A stretch of DNA of 64,000 nt from the NCBI RefSeq assembly GCF_000513135.1, contig NZ_BAUV01000004.1, positions 116,142 to 180,141 on the forward strand. Reading direction: 5' to 3'. Below are positions 42,101-50,271 of this stretch, in pieces. The notes under the pieces were generated by a model, which had not been told where the DNA came from, did not search any database, and saw nothing but the letters and a program-made list of their open reading frames with translations. Source of the DNA: Halalkalibacter akibai JCM 9157. Lineage in GTDB: Bacteria > Bacillota > Bacilli > Bacillales > Bacillaceae_D. Each line of letters starts with the position of its first letter. The first letter of the stretch is position 1. A program made the translations under genes and the position numbers.

Positions 42101-42677
42101 GGTAAAAGAAAGATTTGACTTTTTAAGTGAGCAACAAAAAGATTTACAAACAGCTAAATCAACTTTGCATGATGTGATTACTGAAATGGATGAGGAAATG
42201 ACCAAGAGATTTTATGATTCCTATATTCAAATAAGATCCCATTTTCAAACGGTATTTAGAGAGTTGTTTGGAGGAGGTCAGGCAGACCTTGTATTAACCA
42301 ATCCAGATGATTTACTTATGACCGGAGTTGAAATTGTTGCCAAACCTCCCGGTAAGAAAATGCAAAACCTTGCACTCCTTTCTGGTGGAGAGCGTTCGTT
42401 AACAGCTATCGCACTACTATTTGCCATTTTAAAAGTAAGACCTGTTCCGTTTTGTGTGTTAGATGAAGTGGAGGCTGCCCTAGATGAAGCTAATGTAAGT
42501 CGTTTTGCTCACTTCCTTAAAGATTTTAGTAAAGCTACACAGTTTATTGTTATTACACACAGAAAGGGTACAATGGAAGAAGCTGATGTTCTCTATGGAA
42601 TTACCATGCAAGAATCCGGGGTTTCAAGACTTGTATCAGTAAAGTTTGAAGAAACAAAAGAACTTTTAGAAAGTTAG
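39111..42677 (+). CDS. smc: Chromosome segregation ATPase SMC
   Basis: The protein of 1188 residues acts with ScpA and ScpB to extrude DNA loops and align chromosome arms. Walker A GPNGSGKSNISDSI lies near residue 32. A long coiled coil (about 165-495) leads to the hinge (about 500-660, with the glycine-rich NPGGSMTGGSV). A second coiled coil follows (about 670-1000). The C-terminal head has the ABC signature LLSGGERSLTAIALLF near 1090 and Walker B FCVLDEVEAALDEAN. Start ATG 39111 follows GGGGGAAGGA. An extended -10 (TGGTAAAAT, 39067-39075) upstream may be its promoter. It is intact. Confidence 0.97.
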   Translation: MFLKRLEVVGFKSFAEQINIDFVQGVTAVVGPNGSGKSNISDSIRWVLGEQSAKSLRGTKMEDIIFAGSDGRKALNYAEVSLILDNEDQHLSIDYSEVSVTRRVYRSGESEYMINKQACRLKDIVDLFLDSGLGREAYSIIGQGKVEEILSNKAEDRRVIFEEAAGVLKYKNRKMQAEKRLLETQDNLYRVEDILHELEGQVEPLGIQASIAKDYLHKREELKEVDIALLVYEIDELHETWTSQKESLQLLMKSYEEKQQAQEEMEQLRIRLRDQTNVLSSQFTKLQEELLMASEELEKSEGKKQVLKERRKNANQNKDQLDRTIKDKSNQLITIKEEWQEEQSKLKVASEKLKELERTVQQKQEIVERSETDVEEEIERLKADYIEGLNEQASIRNERRYLEEQLRQQELKQEKLLNENKDILKNRHGLSDDLERAKEAANKLQLELEKKGEEFREQQKKLEQTKDRYHKKEAQLYETYQIAQRIQSRADLLEEMQADFSGFFQGVKEILKERSGKLTGILGAVAEIIQVPKDYETALEIALGGSSQHVVTESEADARRAIQFLKQNRIGRATFLPLPVMKPKTIPDFQLNQLKQHEAFVGVASSLLTYEKKYKDVIASLLGNVVIAHTLQGANELAKLTGHRFRIVTLEGDVVNPGGSMTGGSVKQKQTPLLGRKRELEDLKEKLTKLKSVTKQYEAEVKTLKQERSDLENLVEQLRTDGEIIRQSLLDAKSKIKDFEREVEKSQDEFSRFDRDKEGFAEEIKRLKDRLHKLEDNYQVTSKEAERLEQRVKLLEQQRQKQRQSHHILQQELVNDKIELAAAKERFVSLEGQAKRLGSSKKQLEEELLELKDHFELLVGEMSDRTNGEFSIEERIEQARQQKAILTRKIGNMKSEREQVNQSYVELEHKLKEEQGTLQYLSEQCRKIEVNVNRMDVELDNRLTHLQEEYELSFQAAKENHHLAMEPDEARAKVKLIKLAIEELGTVNIGAIEEYERVKERFDFLSEQQKDLQTAKSTLHDVITEMDEEMTKRFYDSYIQIRSHFQTVFRELFGGGQADLVLTNPDDLLMTGVEIVAKPPGKKMQNLALLSGGERSLTAIALLFAILKVRPVPFCVLDEVEAALDEANVSRFAHFLKDFSKATQFIVITHRKGTMEEADVLYGITMQESGVSRLVSVKFEETKELLES

Positions 42678-42687
42678 GTGCCAAATC

Positions 42688-43680
42688 ATGAGTTTTTTTA
42701 AGAAATTAAAAGAAAAAATTACGAATCAAACAACAGAAGTAACGGATAAGTTTAAGGAAGGCTTAGAAAAAACACGTGATTCCTTTGTTGGAAAAATGAA
42801 TGAGTTAGTTTATAAGTATCGTAAGGTTGACGAGGACTTTTTTGAGGAATTAGAAGAGTTATTGATAAGTTCAGACGTTGGGGTCACAACGGTTATGGAA
42901 TTAATTGATCAATTGAAAGATGAAGTCCGCTTGCGCAATATTAAAGATACGAAGGAAATCCAACCTGTAATCTCGGAAAAACTAGCTGAATTACTTGAAA
43001 AAGAAGGAGATGACATCGGACTTAATCTACAAGAAGACGGCATGACTGTTATCTTAGTAGTCGGTGTTAATGGTGTAGGAAAAACAACTTCAATTGGAAA
43101 ACTCGCTTATCATCTCAAACAACAAGGTAAATCAGTCATGTTAGCAGCTGGCGATACATTTAGAGCAGGGGCGATTGAACAGCTCGAAGTTTGGGGAGAT
43201 CGTGTAGGTGTAGATGTAATTAAACAACAAGAAGGTTCAGATCCTGCAGCTGTTATGTATGATGCGTTAAAAGCTGCTAAATCACGTTCCATTGATGTGT
43301 TGTTATGTGATACAGCAGGAAGATTGCAAAATAAAGTAAATTTAATGAATGAGCTAGAAAAAGTAAAGCGAGTGATTGAGCGAGAGGTACCAGGTGCTCC
43401 TCATGAAGTTTTGCTTGTGCTTGACGCTACAACAGGGCAAAATGCTATGTCTCAAGCGAAAACTTTTGGGCAATCAACAGATGTCTCTGGAATTGTTTTG
43501 ACGAAACTTGATGGTACAGCAAAAGGAGGAATCGTCTTGGCGATTCGTCATGAATTAGATATACCAGTTAAGTTTGTTGGCCTTGGCGAAAAGATGGACG
43601 ATCTTCAAGAATTTGATGCAGAACAATTCGTTTACGGTCTGTTCCGAGAACTTGTTGAAGCTGAAGTTGAAGAGGCGTAA
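42688..43680 (+). CDS. ftsY: Signal recognition particle receptor FtsY
   Basis: The 330-residue SRP receptor GTPase docks ribosome-SRP complexes at the membrane. The acidic A domain is very short, as in Bacillus. The NG domain has P-loop GVNGVGKTTSIGKLA near residue 125, DTAGRLQNK, and TKLDGTAKGG. It is only 10 nt after smc, with a weak ribosome site (AGGTG), so coupling to smc is likely. ylxM and ffh, the other SRP genes, follow. Confidence 0.96.
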   Translation: MSFFKKLKEKITNQTTEVTDKFKEGLEKTRDSFVGKMNELVYKYRKVDEDFFEELEELLISSDVGVTTVMELIDQLKDEVRLRNIKDTKEIQPVISEKLAELLEKEGDDIGLNLQEDGMTVILVVGVNGVGKTTSIGKLAYHLKQQGKSVMLAAGDTFRAGAIEQLEVWGDRVGVDVIKQQEGSDPAAVMYDALKAAKSRSIDVLLCDTAGRLQNKVNLMNELEKVKRVIEREVPGAPHEVLLVLDATTGQNAMSQAKTFGQSTDVSGIVLTKLDGTAKGGIVLAIRHELDIPVKFVGLGEKMDDLQEFDAEQFVYGLFRELVEAEVEEA

Positions 43681-43700
43681 TTAGATGTTAAGAAAAAAAC

Positions 43701-43729
43701 TTGACACATAGTGTTTGATGTTGTAACAT
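43701..43729 (+). promoter_or_regulatory. Putative sigma-A promoter of ylxM-ffh
   Basis: TTGACA (43701-43706) is a consensus -35; TAACAT (43724-43729) lies 17 bp downstream. The ylxM start is 43 bp further on. Confidence 0.65.
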
Positions 43730-43771
43730 GATATCTCGTAAAGGAAAATCACTTAACAAGGAGTTGGTTGT

Positions 43772-44101
43772 GTGTTAGATAAGACACTTAGGATGAATTA
43801 TTTATTTGATTTCTATCAGTCCTTGCTAACACAGAAGCAGCGCAAATATATGTCATTATATTATCTTGATGATTTTTCGTTAGGTGAAATTGCTGAAGAA
43901 TTTGAAGTGAGTCGCCAAGCCGTCTATGATAACATTAAACGTACAGAAACGATGCTTGAAGACTATGAAGACAAGTTGATGCTTCTTATGAAATTTGAAA
44001 GACGCACTGAACTTGTTGCTGAGATGAAATTAGCAATGGAAAATAATGCGACTCCTGAAGAGATCATGTCACTGATTGACACTCTTGAGAAATTGGATTA
44101 G
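43772..44101 (+). CDS. ylxM: SRP-associated helix-turn-helix protein YlxM
   Basis: The 109-residue protein contains a sigma-70 region 4-like helix-turn-helix ([30 protein letters not shown]). YlxM family members are encoded next to ffh and, in streptococci, bind the SRP and modulate its GTPase cycle. The GTG at 43772 has AAGGAG at 8 nt. The C-terminal 35 residues are helical and acidic. It lies 11 nt before ffh. Confidence 0.92.
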   Translation: MLDKTLRMNYLFDFYQSLLTQKQRKYMSLYYLDDFSLGEIAEEFEVSRQAVYDNIKRTETMLEDYEDKLMLLMKFERRTELVAEMKLAMENNATPEEIMSLIDTLEKLD

Positions 44102-44112
44102 GAGGCGACAAC

Positions 44113-45471
44113 ATGGCATTTGAAGGTTTGGCGGAACGACTGCAAGACACATTAACAAAAATTCGTGGTAAAGGTAAAGTTAGTGAACAAGACATCAAGG
44201 ATATGATGCGCGAGGTTCGCCTAGCATTACTTGAAGCGGATGTTAACTTTAAAGTTGTCAAACAATTTATTGCAAGTGTGAAAGAAAAAGCACTTGGGCA
44301 AGAAGTAATGAAAAGCTTAACGCCAGGGCAACAAGTCATTAAAGTGGTTAATGAAGAATTAACAGCTTTAATGGGTGGAGAGCAAAGCAAAATTGCGGTC
44401 GCTCCTAAAGCTCCAACTGTTGTAATGATGGTCGGGCTCCAAGGGGCAGGTAAAACAACGACCACAGCAAAACTTGCAAACCACTTAAGAAAGAAACACA
44501 ATCGAAGTCCTCTTCTAGTAGCGGCTGATATCTACCGCCCAGCTGCGATTAAGCAGTTAGAAACGCTAGGGAAACAGTTGAATATGCCTGTGTTTTCGCT
44601 TGGGGATCAAGTTAGTCCAGTGGAAATTGCTAGGCAAGCTATTGCCAAGGCTAAAGAGGAACATCATGATTATGTATTAATTGATACAGCTGGTCGATTG
44701 CATATCGACGAAACGTTAATGGGTGAACTACAAGAAGTAAAAGAAGTAGCTAAACCGCACGAAATTTTACTTGTTGTTGATGCCATGACTGGTCAAGATG
44801 CTGTAAATGTTGCTGAAAGTTTTAATGAACAACTAGATGTTACAGGGGTTGTTTTGACAAAACTTGATGGTGATACGCGTGGTGGTGCGGCTTTGTCTGT
44901 TAAAGCTGTTACAAACACACCAATTAAATTTGCTGGTATGGGTGAGAAAGTTGATCAACTTGAACCATTTCATCCAGATCGAATGGCATCTAGAATTTTA
45001 GGTATGGGTGATGTACTCTCCCTTATTGAGAAAGCTCAAGTTAATGTGGATGAAGAAAAAGCTCGTGAACTTGAAAAGAAAATGAGAACGATGGATTTTA
45101 CGTTTGATGATTTCTTAGAACAACTTGACCAAGTTCGTAACATGGGCCCATTAGATGAGTTACTCGGAATGATGCCAGGCTTTAATAAAGCAAAAGGTAT
45201 GAAGGATTTGCAAGTCGATGACAAGCAAATTAGTAAAGTGGAAGCGATCGTTCGCTCCATGACTAAAAAAGAAAAACAAGACCCCAGCCTTATGAATGCG
45301 AGCAGACGTCGCCGGATTGCTAAAGGAAGCGGAACAACGATTCAAGATGTAAACCGTCTTTTGAAACAATTTGAAGATATGAAGAAAATGATGAAACAAA
45401 TGACTAGTATGACGTCTGGTAAAGGCAAGAAAAAAGGAAAAGGTCTCGGAGGCTTTAAGCTTCCATTTTAA
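44113..45471 (+). CDS. ffh: Signal recognition particle protein Ffh
   Basis: The 452-residue SRP GTPase has an N domain, G domain (P-loop GLQGAGKTTTTAKLA near residue 105; DTAGRLHID; TKLDGDTRGG) and a methionine-rich M domain (about 300-452). SRRRRIAKGSGTTIQDVNRLLKQ in the M domain is the 4.5S RNA-binding motif, followed by a Met- and Lys-rich tail that binds signal sequences. ATG follows GGAGGCGA. It works with FtsY encoded upstream. Confidence 0.97.
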   Translation: MAFEGLAERLQDTLTKIRGKGKVSEQDIKDMMREVRLALLEADVNFKVVKQFIASVKEKALGQEVMKSLTPGQQVIKVVNEELTALMGGEQSKIAVAPKAPTVVMMVGLQGAGKTTTTAKLANHLRKKHNRSPLLVAADIYRPAAIKQLETLGKQLNMPVFSLGDQVSPVEIARQAIAKAKEEHHDYVLIDTAGRLHIDETLMGELQEVKEVAKPHEILLVVDAMTGQDAVNVAESFNEQLDVTGVVLTKLDGDTRGGAALSVKAVTNTPIKFAGMGEKVDQLEPFHPDRMASRILGMGDVLSLIEKAQVNVDEEKARELEKKMRTMDFTFDDFLEQLDQVRNMGPLDELLGMMPGFNKAKGMKDLQVDDKQISKVEAIVRSMTKKEKQDPSLMNASRRRRIAKGSGTTIQDVNRLLKQFEDMKKMMKQMTSMTSGKGKKKGKGLGGFKLPF

Positions 45472-45557
45472 GCAGAAGTCGTTTTTTCTAGTTGTAAACT
45501 AGGGAAATTGATGATAATATATTCTATTGTGTAAATATTTTTGGAGGTGTCCCACGA

Positions 45558-45830
45558 ATGGCAGTAAAAATTCGTTTAAAGCGTATGGGTTCTAAGAAAG
45601 CCCCATTTTATCGTGTAGTAGTAGCAGATTCACGCGCACCGCGTGATGGTCGTTTCATCGAAGAGATTGGAACGTACAATCCATTAACTCAACCAGCTAA
45701 GGTTGAGATTGCTGAAGAGAAAGCTCTTGACTGGATGCTAAAAGGTGCTAAGCCTTCTGATACAGTTCGTAACCTTTTCTCTAAAGAAGGTTTAATGGAA
45801 AAGCTTCACAACGCAAAGAACCAAAAGTAA
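45558..45830 (+). CDS. rpsP: 30S ribosomal protein S16
   Basis: The 90-residue protein begins [19 protein letters not shown], with [18 protein letters not shown], the classic S16 pattern. ATG 45558 follows TGGAGGTG. It is followed at once by a strong terminator and then a single copy of the structured repeat, before khpA. Confidence 0.97.
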   Translation: MAVKIRLKRMGSKKAPFYRVVVADSRAPRDGRFIEEIGTYNPLTQPAKVEIAEEKALDWMLKGAKPSDTVRNLFSKEGLMEKLHNAKNQK

Positions 45831-45832
45831 GA

Positions 45833-45873
45833 GATTTATTCCAAAAAGCCAATTGGGCTTTTTGAAATAAATC
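45833..45873 (+). terminator. Rho-independent terminator after rpsP
   Basis: GATTTATT-C-CAAAAAGCC (45833-45850) pairs with GGCTTTTTG-A-AATAAATC (45856-45873): 17 base pairs with a single C/A mismatch and loop AATTG. The T run of the right arm is inside the stem. Confidence 0.75.
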
Positions 45874-45876
45874 AAA

Positions 45877-45958
45877 GCGATGAGCATAGCCACTGTAAGT
45901 TTTCAAGTCTTTTCTGAGTAGTTTTTCAGAAAAGACGAGCAGTGAGCGAAGCCATCGC
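45877..45958 (+). repeat. Structured intergenic element, distant single copy
   Basis: It has the same architecture as the elements at 18.1-18.4 kb, 82 nt long. Stems are GCGATG (45877-45882)/CATCGC (45953-45958), CACTGT/GCAGTG, and apical GTCTTTTCTGA (45907-45917)/TCAGAAAAGAC (45926-45936). Compared with copy 1, the middle stem has a G-C to A-T exchange and the apical stem a C-G to T-A exchange, both compensated. It sits 3 nt after the rpsP terminator, just as copy 1 sits behind the priA terminator. Confidence 0.85.
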
Positions 45959-45998
45959 ACTCTCTTTTTATTAAGACGTGTTTAAAAGGAGAATGTAA

Positions 45999-46223
45999 AT
46001 GAAAGCGTTAGTAGAGCACATTGTTAAAGCACTTGTTGACCAAAAAGACTATGTTCGAGTAGAAGAGATACAAGAGGGCCAAACTCTTAGTATTAAACTA
46101 ACTGTTCATCCAGATGATATGGGGAAGGTCATAGGTAAGCAAGGGCGAACAGCAAAAGCAATTCGTTCTGTTTTATATGCCGCAACGCCCGAACAGCGTG
46201 TTCGGTTAGACATCGTCGATTAA
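45999..46223 (+). CDS. khpA: KH-domain RNA-binding protein KhpA (YlqC)
   Basis: The 74-residue single-KH protein has the RNA-binding loop VIGKQGRTAKAIRSVL. In other Firmicutes KhpA pairs with KhpB (Jag) and affects cell division and mRNA handling. ATG 45999 follows AAAAGGAGA. The conserved position between rpsP and rimM supports the call. It ends at a terminator. Confidence 0.92.
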   Translation: MKALVEHIVKALVDQKDYVRVEEIQEGQTLSIKLTVHPDDMGKVIGKQGRTAKAIRSVLYAATPEQRVRLDIVD

Positions 46224-46229
46224 TAACGT

Positions 46230-46262
46230 CAAAAAGGGTGAGGGATAACCTCTCCCTTTTTG
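46230..46262 (+). terminator. Rho-independent terminator after khpA
   Basis: CAAAAAGGG-T-GAGG (46230-46243) pairs with CCTC-T-CCCTTTTTG (46249-46262), loop GATAA, with one T/T mismatch. Confidence 0.82.
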
Positions 46263-46386
46263 TAATTTCAGGAATGTTAAGAATAAATGTTGTATTTAAC
46301 AAGTGTGGTTTTTCAGGCTCTGAAGCTAATATATGTCTAAGACCTTTAATCTTTGAACAACCTAGTAATAGTAAAAGAGGTGGATG

Positions 46387-46785
46387 ATGAAGGTAATACG
46401 ATCAATCACGGTTAAGTATATTGTGACTGAGCAAAAGAAAGCCGAGATCATTGCTCAATTTGAACAAAACCTCTTGCAGACGAAACGAGAAATTGAACAA
46501 TTAACGTTTCAATTACATAAAGCTTTACATGATGCGGCTGAACACCAGCATTATAGAATTAAGGAAAGATTCCAAAAAGATCTTACTATTCGTGAGGATA
46601 AGCTTAAAAACATTGCTTTTCAAATTAATCAAGCAGAAAGTTTAACAATAGGTATGGAAATTGAGGGAGAAAAGGTTGACAGCATTTTGGAAGTCGAAAT
46701 AGGACAACCTTGGTCTAATTTGAATCAACCAGCAGAGATTATTGTAAAAGACGGCATTATTCAAGAAATTCGAGAAGGTAGGTAG
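46387..46785 (+). CDS. ylqD: YlqD family protein, function unknown
   Basis: The 132-residue protein is a predicted coiled coil over its first 90 residues ([21 protein letters not shown], then [20 protein letters not shown]). A small C-terminal beta region follows ([17 protein letters not shown]). It matches the YlqD family by length, pattern and position between khpA and rimM. The ATGs at 46384 and 46387 are both possible; the second has better spacing from AGAGG. The leader 46263-46386 shows no clear promoter. It lies 4 nt before rimM. Confidence 0.82.
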   Translation: MKVIRSITVKYIVTEQKKAEIIAQFEQNLLQTKREIEQLTFQLHKALHDAAEHQHYRIKERFQKDLTIREDKLKNIAFQINQAESLTIGMEIEGEKVDSILEVEIGQPWSNLNQPAEIIVKDGIIQEIREGR

Positions 46786-46789
46786 AAGC

Positions 46790-47311
46790 ATGAGCGAATG
46801 GTATAAAGTTGGTAAAATTGTAAATACACATGGTGTAAGAGGAGAAATACGCGTTATCTCATCAACCGATTTTGCTGAAGAAAGATACGCTGTAGGGACA
46901 GAGCTAATGATTAGACATGAGGGTAAAAAGGAAGAAGTAAAAGTTGTAGTTCGACACCATCGAAAACATAAAAATTTTGATTTACTTCAATTTGAAAACT
47001 ATCATTCCATTAATGAAGTTGAACTATTTAAAGGTGCCACTCTTTATGTGTCTGAGGAAGAATTATCTGAATTAGGCGAAGGTGAATTTTACTATCATGA
47101 GATAATTGGATGTTCAGTTGTTACGGAACAAGATGAAGAACTTGGGAAAGTAAAAGAAATTATAGAAACAGGGGCAAATGATGTTTGGGTAATTCAACGT
47201 TCAGGTCCTGGAAAGGATATCTTAATTCCTTATATTGAAGAGTGTGTCAAGGAAATTGATGTCGAACAGAAGTTAGTCCGTATCCATTTGATGGAAGGAT
47301 TGATTGAATGA
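46790..47311 (+). CDS. rimM: Ribosome maturation factor RimM
   Basis: The 173-residue protein binds S19 and assists 30S head maturation. The N-terminal RimM domain starts [19 protein letters not shown]. The C-terminal PRC-barrel contains [20 protein letters not shown] and ends [20 protein letters not shown]. The stop overlaps trmD by 4 nt (ATGA), a conserved coupling. Confidence 0.96.
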   Translation: MSEWYKVGKIVNTHGVRGEIRVISSTDFAEERYAVGTELMIRHEGKKEEVKVVVRHHRKHKNFDLLQFENYHSINEVELFKGATLYVSEEELSELGEGEFYYHEIIGCSVVTEQDEELGKVKEIIETGANDVWVIQRSGPGKDILIPYIEECVKEIDVEQKLVRIHLMEGLIE

Positions 47312-48039
47312 GAATAGATGTGTTGTCGCTTTTTCCAGAAATGTTTTCGGGCGTTTTTGGTTCTTCTATTTTAAAGCATGCAAGTGAGTCAGGGCACGTT
47401 GCTTTTCACGTTACAGACTTTCGAGAATATACGGATAACAAACATAAAAAAGTAGATGATTATCCATATGGCGGGGGAGCAGGGATGGTTTTAAAGGCTC
47501 AACCTATTTTTGATGCAGTTGAGGCCTTGTCTAAAAAGTCTAATCAACAGCCGCGAATAGTCATGCTTTGTCCACAGGGAGAGCGCTATAATCAAAAGAA
47601 AGCTGAAGAGTTTGCTAAAGAGAAACATATTATTCTATTGTGTGGTCATTATGAAGGCTATGATGAGCGTGTAAGACAGTTTCTAGTTACAGATGAAGTA
47701 TCAATTGGGGACTATGTCCTAACAGGAGGTGAGCTTGGCGCAATGGTCATTGCTGACAGTGTGACTCGTTTGCTTCCAGGCGTGTTAGGAAACGACGAAT
47801 CAGCCGTTACTGATTCGTATTCTACTGGTTTACTAGAGCATCCTCATTATACTAGACCTGCTGATTTTCGAGGAATGGTTGTACCAGACACCCTGCTTTC
47901 GGGACATCATGCCAATATTGAGGAATGGAGACATTTTGAGTCTCTTAAGCGAACGTGGGAAAGACGACCTGATTTGTTAGAAGGAAGAACTTTAACAGCT
48001 AAAGAAAAACAATGGATTGAGAGTTTCGGTAAAGAATGA
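47308..48039 (+). CDS. trmD: tRNA (guanosine(37)-N1)-methyltransferase TrmD
   Basis: The 243-residue SPOUT enzyme makes m1G37 and so prevents +1 frameshifting at proline codons. [13 protein letters not shown] at the start, the knot-region [14 protein letters not shown] and [15 protein letters not shown], and substrate-binding [11 protein letters not shown] are present. It is coupled to rimM. A complex intergenic region separates it from rplS. Confidence 0.96.
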   Translation: MRIDVLSLFPEMFSGVFGSSILKHASESGHVAFHVTDFREYTDNKHKKVDDYPYGGGAGMVLKAQPIFDAVEALSKKSNQQPRIVMLCPQGERYNQKKAEEFAKEKHIILLCGHYEGYDERVRQFLVTDEVSIGDYVLTGGELGAMVIADSVTRLLPGVLGNDESAVTDSYSTGLLEHPHYTRPADFRGMVVPDTLLSGHHANIEEWRHFESLKRTWERRPDLLEGRTLTAKEKQWIESFGKE

Positions 48040-48057
48040 AATAGCCTTGCTAATAGA

Positions 48058-48142
48058 AACAAGAGAAGTGGACAATGACTCTGCTCATTGCACGGAGTTT
48101 TAAAAAGAGATGATAGGTGACTTTTTTTAAAACTCTCTTGTT
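48058..48142 (+). other. Three-helix inverted-repeat structure between trmD and rplS
   Basis: Closing repeats AACAAGAGA (48058-48066) and TCTCTTGTT (48134-48142) enclose two hairpins: CAATGA/TCATTG (48073-48090) and GAGTTTTAAAAAG (48095-48107) with CTTTTTTTAAAACTC (48121-48135). The second hairpin overlaps the closing arm by two bases, so the two forms may compete. It could be the trmD terminator or a processing site; the T run lies inside the right arm. Confidence 0.45.
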
Positions 48143-48166
48143 CTTATTGGTTGAATGTGCTATTAT
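48138..48166 (+). promoter_or_regulatory. Putative rplS promoter
   Basis: TTGTTC (48138-48143) and TATTAT (48161-48166) are 17 bp apart, 87 bp before the rplS ATG. The -35 box overlaps the right arm of the inverted repeat 48058-48142. Confidence 0.5.
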
Positions 48167-48172
48167 AGTTTT

Positions 48173-48252
48173 TGTGGCTTATGGCCTGTTATTACGATGT
48201 TCCGCTGTAGTTTATGCTATCATGAGCATCTGTATGGAAGGAGTGGAATTAT
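48173..48252 (+). ncRNA. Possible L19 leader (ribosomal protein autoregulatory element)
   Basis: The 5' UTR between the putative promoter and rplS is about 80 nt and contains small complementary segments (GGCTTATGGCC at 48176-48186; GCTATCATGAGC). An L19 leader RNA is known immediately upstream of rplS in Bacillus. I cannot run the covariance model, so the match rests on location and length. Confidence 0.35.
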
Positions 48253-48597
48253 ATGAACAACATTATCCGTGAAATTACTAGTGAGCAACTACGTAGTGAT
48301 CTTCCAGCGTTTCGTCCTGGTGACACTTTAGTTATCCATGTTAAAGTTGTTGAGGGAACTCGTGAGCGTATTCAGTTATTCGAAGGCGTTGTTATTAAGC
48401 AACGTGGTACTGGTATCAGCGAAACTTTCACAGCGCGTAAGATTTCGTACGGTGTAGGAGTTGAACGTACATTCCCATTACATTCACCAAAGATCGCTAA
48501 GATCGAAGTGAAGCGTCGCGGTAAAGTACGTCGTGCTAAACTTTACTACCTACGTAGCCTACGTGGTAAAAAAGCTCGTATTAAAGAAATTCGATAA
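48253..48597 (+). CDS. rplS: 50S ribosomal protein L19
   Basis: The 114-residue protein contains [27 protein letters not shown] N-terminal sequence, [20 protein letters not shown], and the basic C-terminus [20 protein letters not shown] 48253 follows AAGGAGTGG. It has its own promoter and terminator, so it can be transcribed separately from trmD. Confidence 0.97.
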   Translation: MNNIIREITSEQLRSDLPAFRPGDTLVIHVKVVEGTRERIQLFEGVVIKQRGTGISETFTARKISYGVGVERTFPLHSPKIAKIEVKRRGKVRRAKLYYLRSLRGKKARIKEIR

Positions 48598-48607
48598 AGA
48601 GCAAGGA

Positions 48608-48637
48608 AAAGAGCTTAGGAAACTAGGCTCTTTTTTT
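48608..48637 (+). terminator. Rho-independent terminator after rplS
   Basis: AAAGAGC-T-TAG (48608-48618) pairs with CTA-G-GCTCTTT (48623-48633), with a GAAA tetraloop and a following T run. Confidence 0.8.
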
Positions 48638-48741
48638 CTTCCAATCACATTACATCAATTAATAGAAATTAGTGAGCTTTTGAAAAGAATATGGTAAACT
48701 AATCCTTGTGATTGTTACATAGATAGATGGAGGGCGCTAAC

Positions 48742-49275
48742 ATGAGTAAGGGGAAGAAAGAATCGTGGGAGTGGCTGAAAGCGGTCGTTATAGCACTTGT
48801 CCTTGCATTTGTTATCCGCCATTTTTTGTTTGCTCCAGTAATTGTTGATGGTGAATCAATGATGCCTACACTTGAACATACCGATAGGATGATTGTAAAT
48901 AAGATTAGTTATACTTTTGGAACGCCTGAGCGCTTTGATATTATTGTTTTTCATGCTCCTGCGGGTAAAGACTATATAAAGCGCGTAATAGGCTTGCCAG
49001 GAGATGTTATTGAGTTTCAAGATGATGTACTATATGTAAATGGTCAAGCTGTAGAAGAGCCATATTTAGACGAATTAAAGCAGGTTTACAATGGAGATGT
49101 ATTAACAAGAGATTTCCATGCAGTAACAGTGCCAGAAAATGAATTATTTGTTTTAGGCGATAATCGTGGTAGAAGCAAGGACAGTAGAGATATCGGAACG
49201 ATTCATATTGATGAAGTAATCGGGAAAGCTAATGTTGTATTCTGGCCTGTTTCAAATATCCGTATTGCCAAATAG
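48742..49275 (+). CDS. lepB: Signal peptidase I
   Basis: The 177-residue SipS-like type I signal peptidase has one N-terminal membrane helix (about 14-32, [16 protein letters not shown]). Catalytic Ser39 is in GESMMPT and catalytic Lys80 in [12 protein letters not shown]; the C-terminal box [14 protein letters not shown] is present. ATG 48742 follows GGAGGG; the ATG at 48727 belongs to that site. An extended -10 TGGTAAACT (48692-48700) suggests its own promoter. B. subtilis has rbgA directly after rplS, so lepB is extra at this spot, though it fits the secretion genes nearby. Confidence 0.93.
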   Translation: MSKGKKESWEWLKAVVIALVLAFVIRHFLFAPVIVDGESMMPTLEHTDRMIVNKISYTFGTPERFDIIVFHAPAGKDYIKRVIGLPGDVIEFQDDVLYVNGQAVEEPYLDELKQVYNGDVLTRDFHAVTVPENELFVLGDNRGRSKDSRDIGTIHIDEVIGKANVVFWPVSNIRIAK

Positions 49276-49289
49276 GAAGGTGGAAGGTT

Positions 49290-50135
49290 TTGACAATTCA
49301 ATGGTTTCCTGGTCATATGGCAAAAGCGCGTCGAGAGGTTACTGAAAAGCTTAAATTTATAGATGTAGTGATAGAGCTTTTAGACGCAAGAGTGCCACTG
49401 GCTTCCCGTAATCCAATGATAGATGATTTAGTCTCACATAAACCTAGATTGATTTTACTTAATAAAGCCGATCTAGCAGATCCGGCTGTGACCTCAAGTT
49501 GGAAGTCGTATTTCGAAAAATTAGGAGCTACGGTACTCTCAATTAATGCACAAAATGGTAAAGGAACTGAAAAAATTCCTAATGCTTGTAAGGAGCTAGC
49601 CAAGCCAATTACTGAAAAAATGATCGCAAAAGGTATGAAGCCGAGAGCGATCAGAGCAATGATACTTGGAATTCCAAACGTTGGTAAATCAACTTTAATT
49701 AACCGTTTAGCTTCAAAGCGAACAGCTCAAGTTGGTGACCGTCCAGGAGTCACGAAAAAGCAGCAATGGATAAAAGTAGGGACTGAATTAGAATTATTAG
49801 ACACACCTGGGATTTTGTGGCCAAAGTTTGAAGATCAAATTATTGGTTATCGCCTTGCAGCAACAGGAGCAATTAAAGATGAACTACTTGATTTCCAAGA
49901 CATTGCACTATTTTTATTGAATTATCTAAAAGATCAATATCCAACTCTTATTCAAGAGAGATATAAGTTAGACAGTGTCCCTGAAGATGGTTTGGCGCTA
50001 TTTGATGAAATCGGAAAAAAACGTGGTTGTCTTCTCGGTGGTGGTTATGTGGACTACGATAAGGCAGCTGAAATTATTTTGAGAGAGATGAGATCAGGAA
50101 CACTTGGTCGAATATCATTAGAACGTCCTAATTAA
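49290..50135 (+). CDS. rbgA: Ribosome biogenesis GTPase RbgA (YlqF)
   Basis: The 281-residue circularly permuted GTPase is needed for late 50S assembly in Bacillus. [16 protein letters not shown] at the start, G4 LLNKADLA before G1 [14 protein letters not shown] and G3 [10 protein letters not shown], and a C-terminal helical domain ending GRISLERPN. The start codon is TTG at 49290 after GGAAGGTGG, as in B. subtilis. It is 14 nt after lepB and ends at a terminator. Confidence 0.96.
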   Translation: MTIQWFPGHMAKARREVTEKLKFIDVVIELLDARVPLASRNPMIDDLVSHKPRLILLNKADLADPAVTSSWKSYFEKLGATVLSINAQNGKGTEKIPNACKELAKPITEKMIAKGMKPRAIRAMILGIPNVGKSTLINRLASKRTAQVGDRPGVTKKQQWIKVGTELELLDTPGILWPKFEDQIIGYRLAATGAIKDELLDFQDIALFLLNYLKDQYPTLIQERYKLDSVPEDGLALFDEIGKKRGCLLGGGYVDYDKAAEIILREMRSGTLGRISLERPN

Positions 50136-50138
50136 TTA

Positions 50139-50177
50139 GCCGGTGAAGAAGCCTAAGTGCTTTTTTAGCGGTTTTTC
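50139..50177 (+). terminator. Putative terminator after rbgA
   Basis: GCCG...GAAGAAGC (50139-50152) pairs with GCTTTTTT..CGGT (50159-50172) with a G-T pair and a small internal loop, then TTTTCC. It lies just after the rbgA stop. Confidence 0.6.
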
Positions 50178-50271
50178 CTTTTTTAAAGCAGTATACGGAA
50201 GAACTTCGCTAAAAAAATCTAACATTTCCATACCACTGACCGATAAATAAAGTAAGGAGTTGAGTTTTAAG

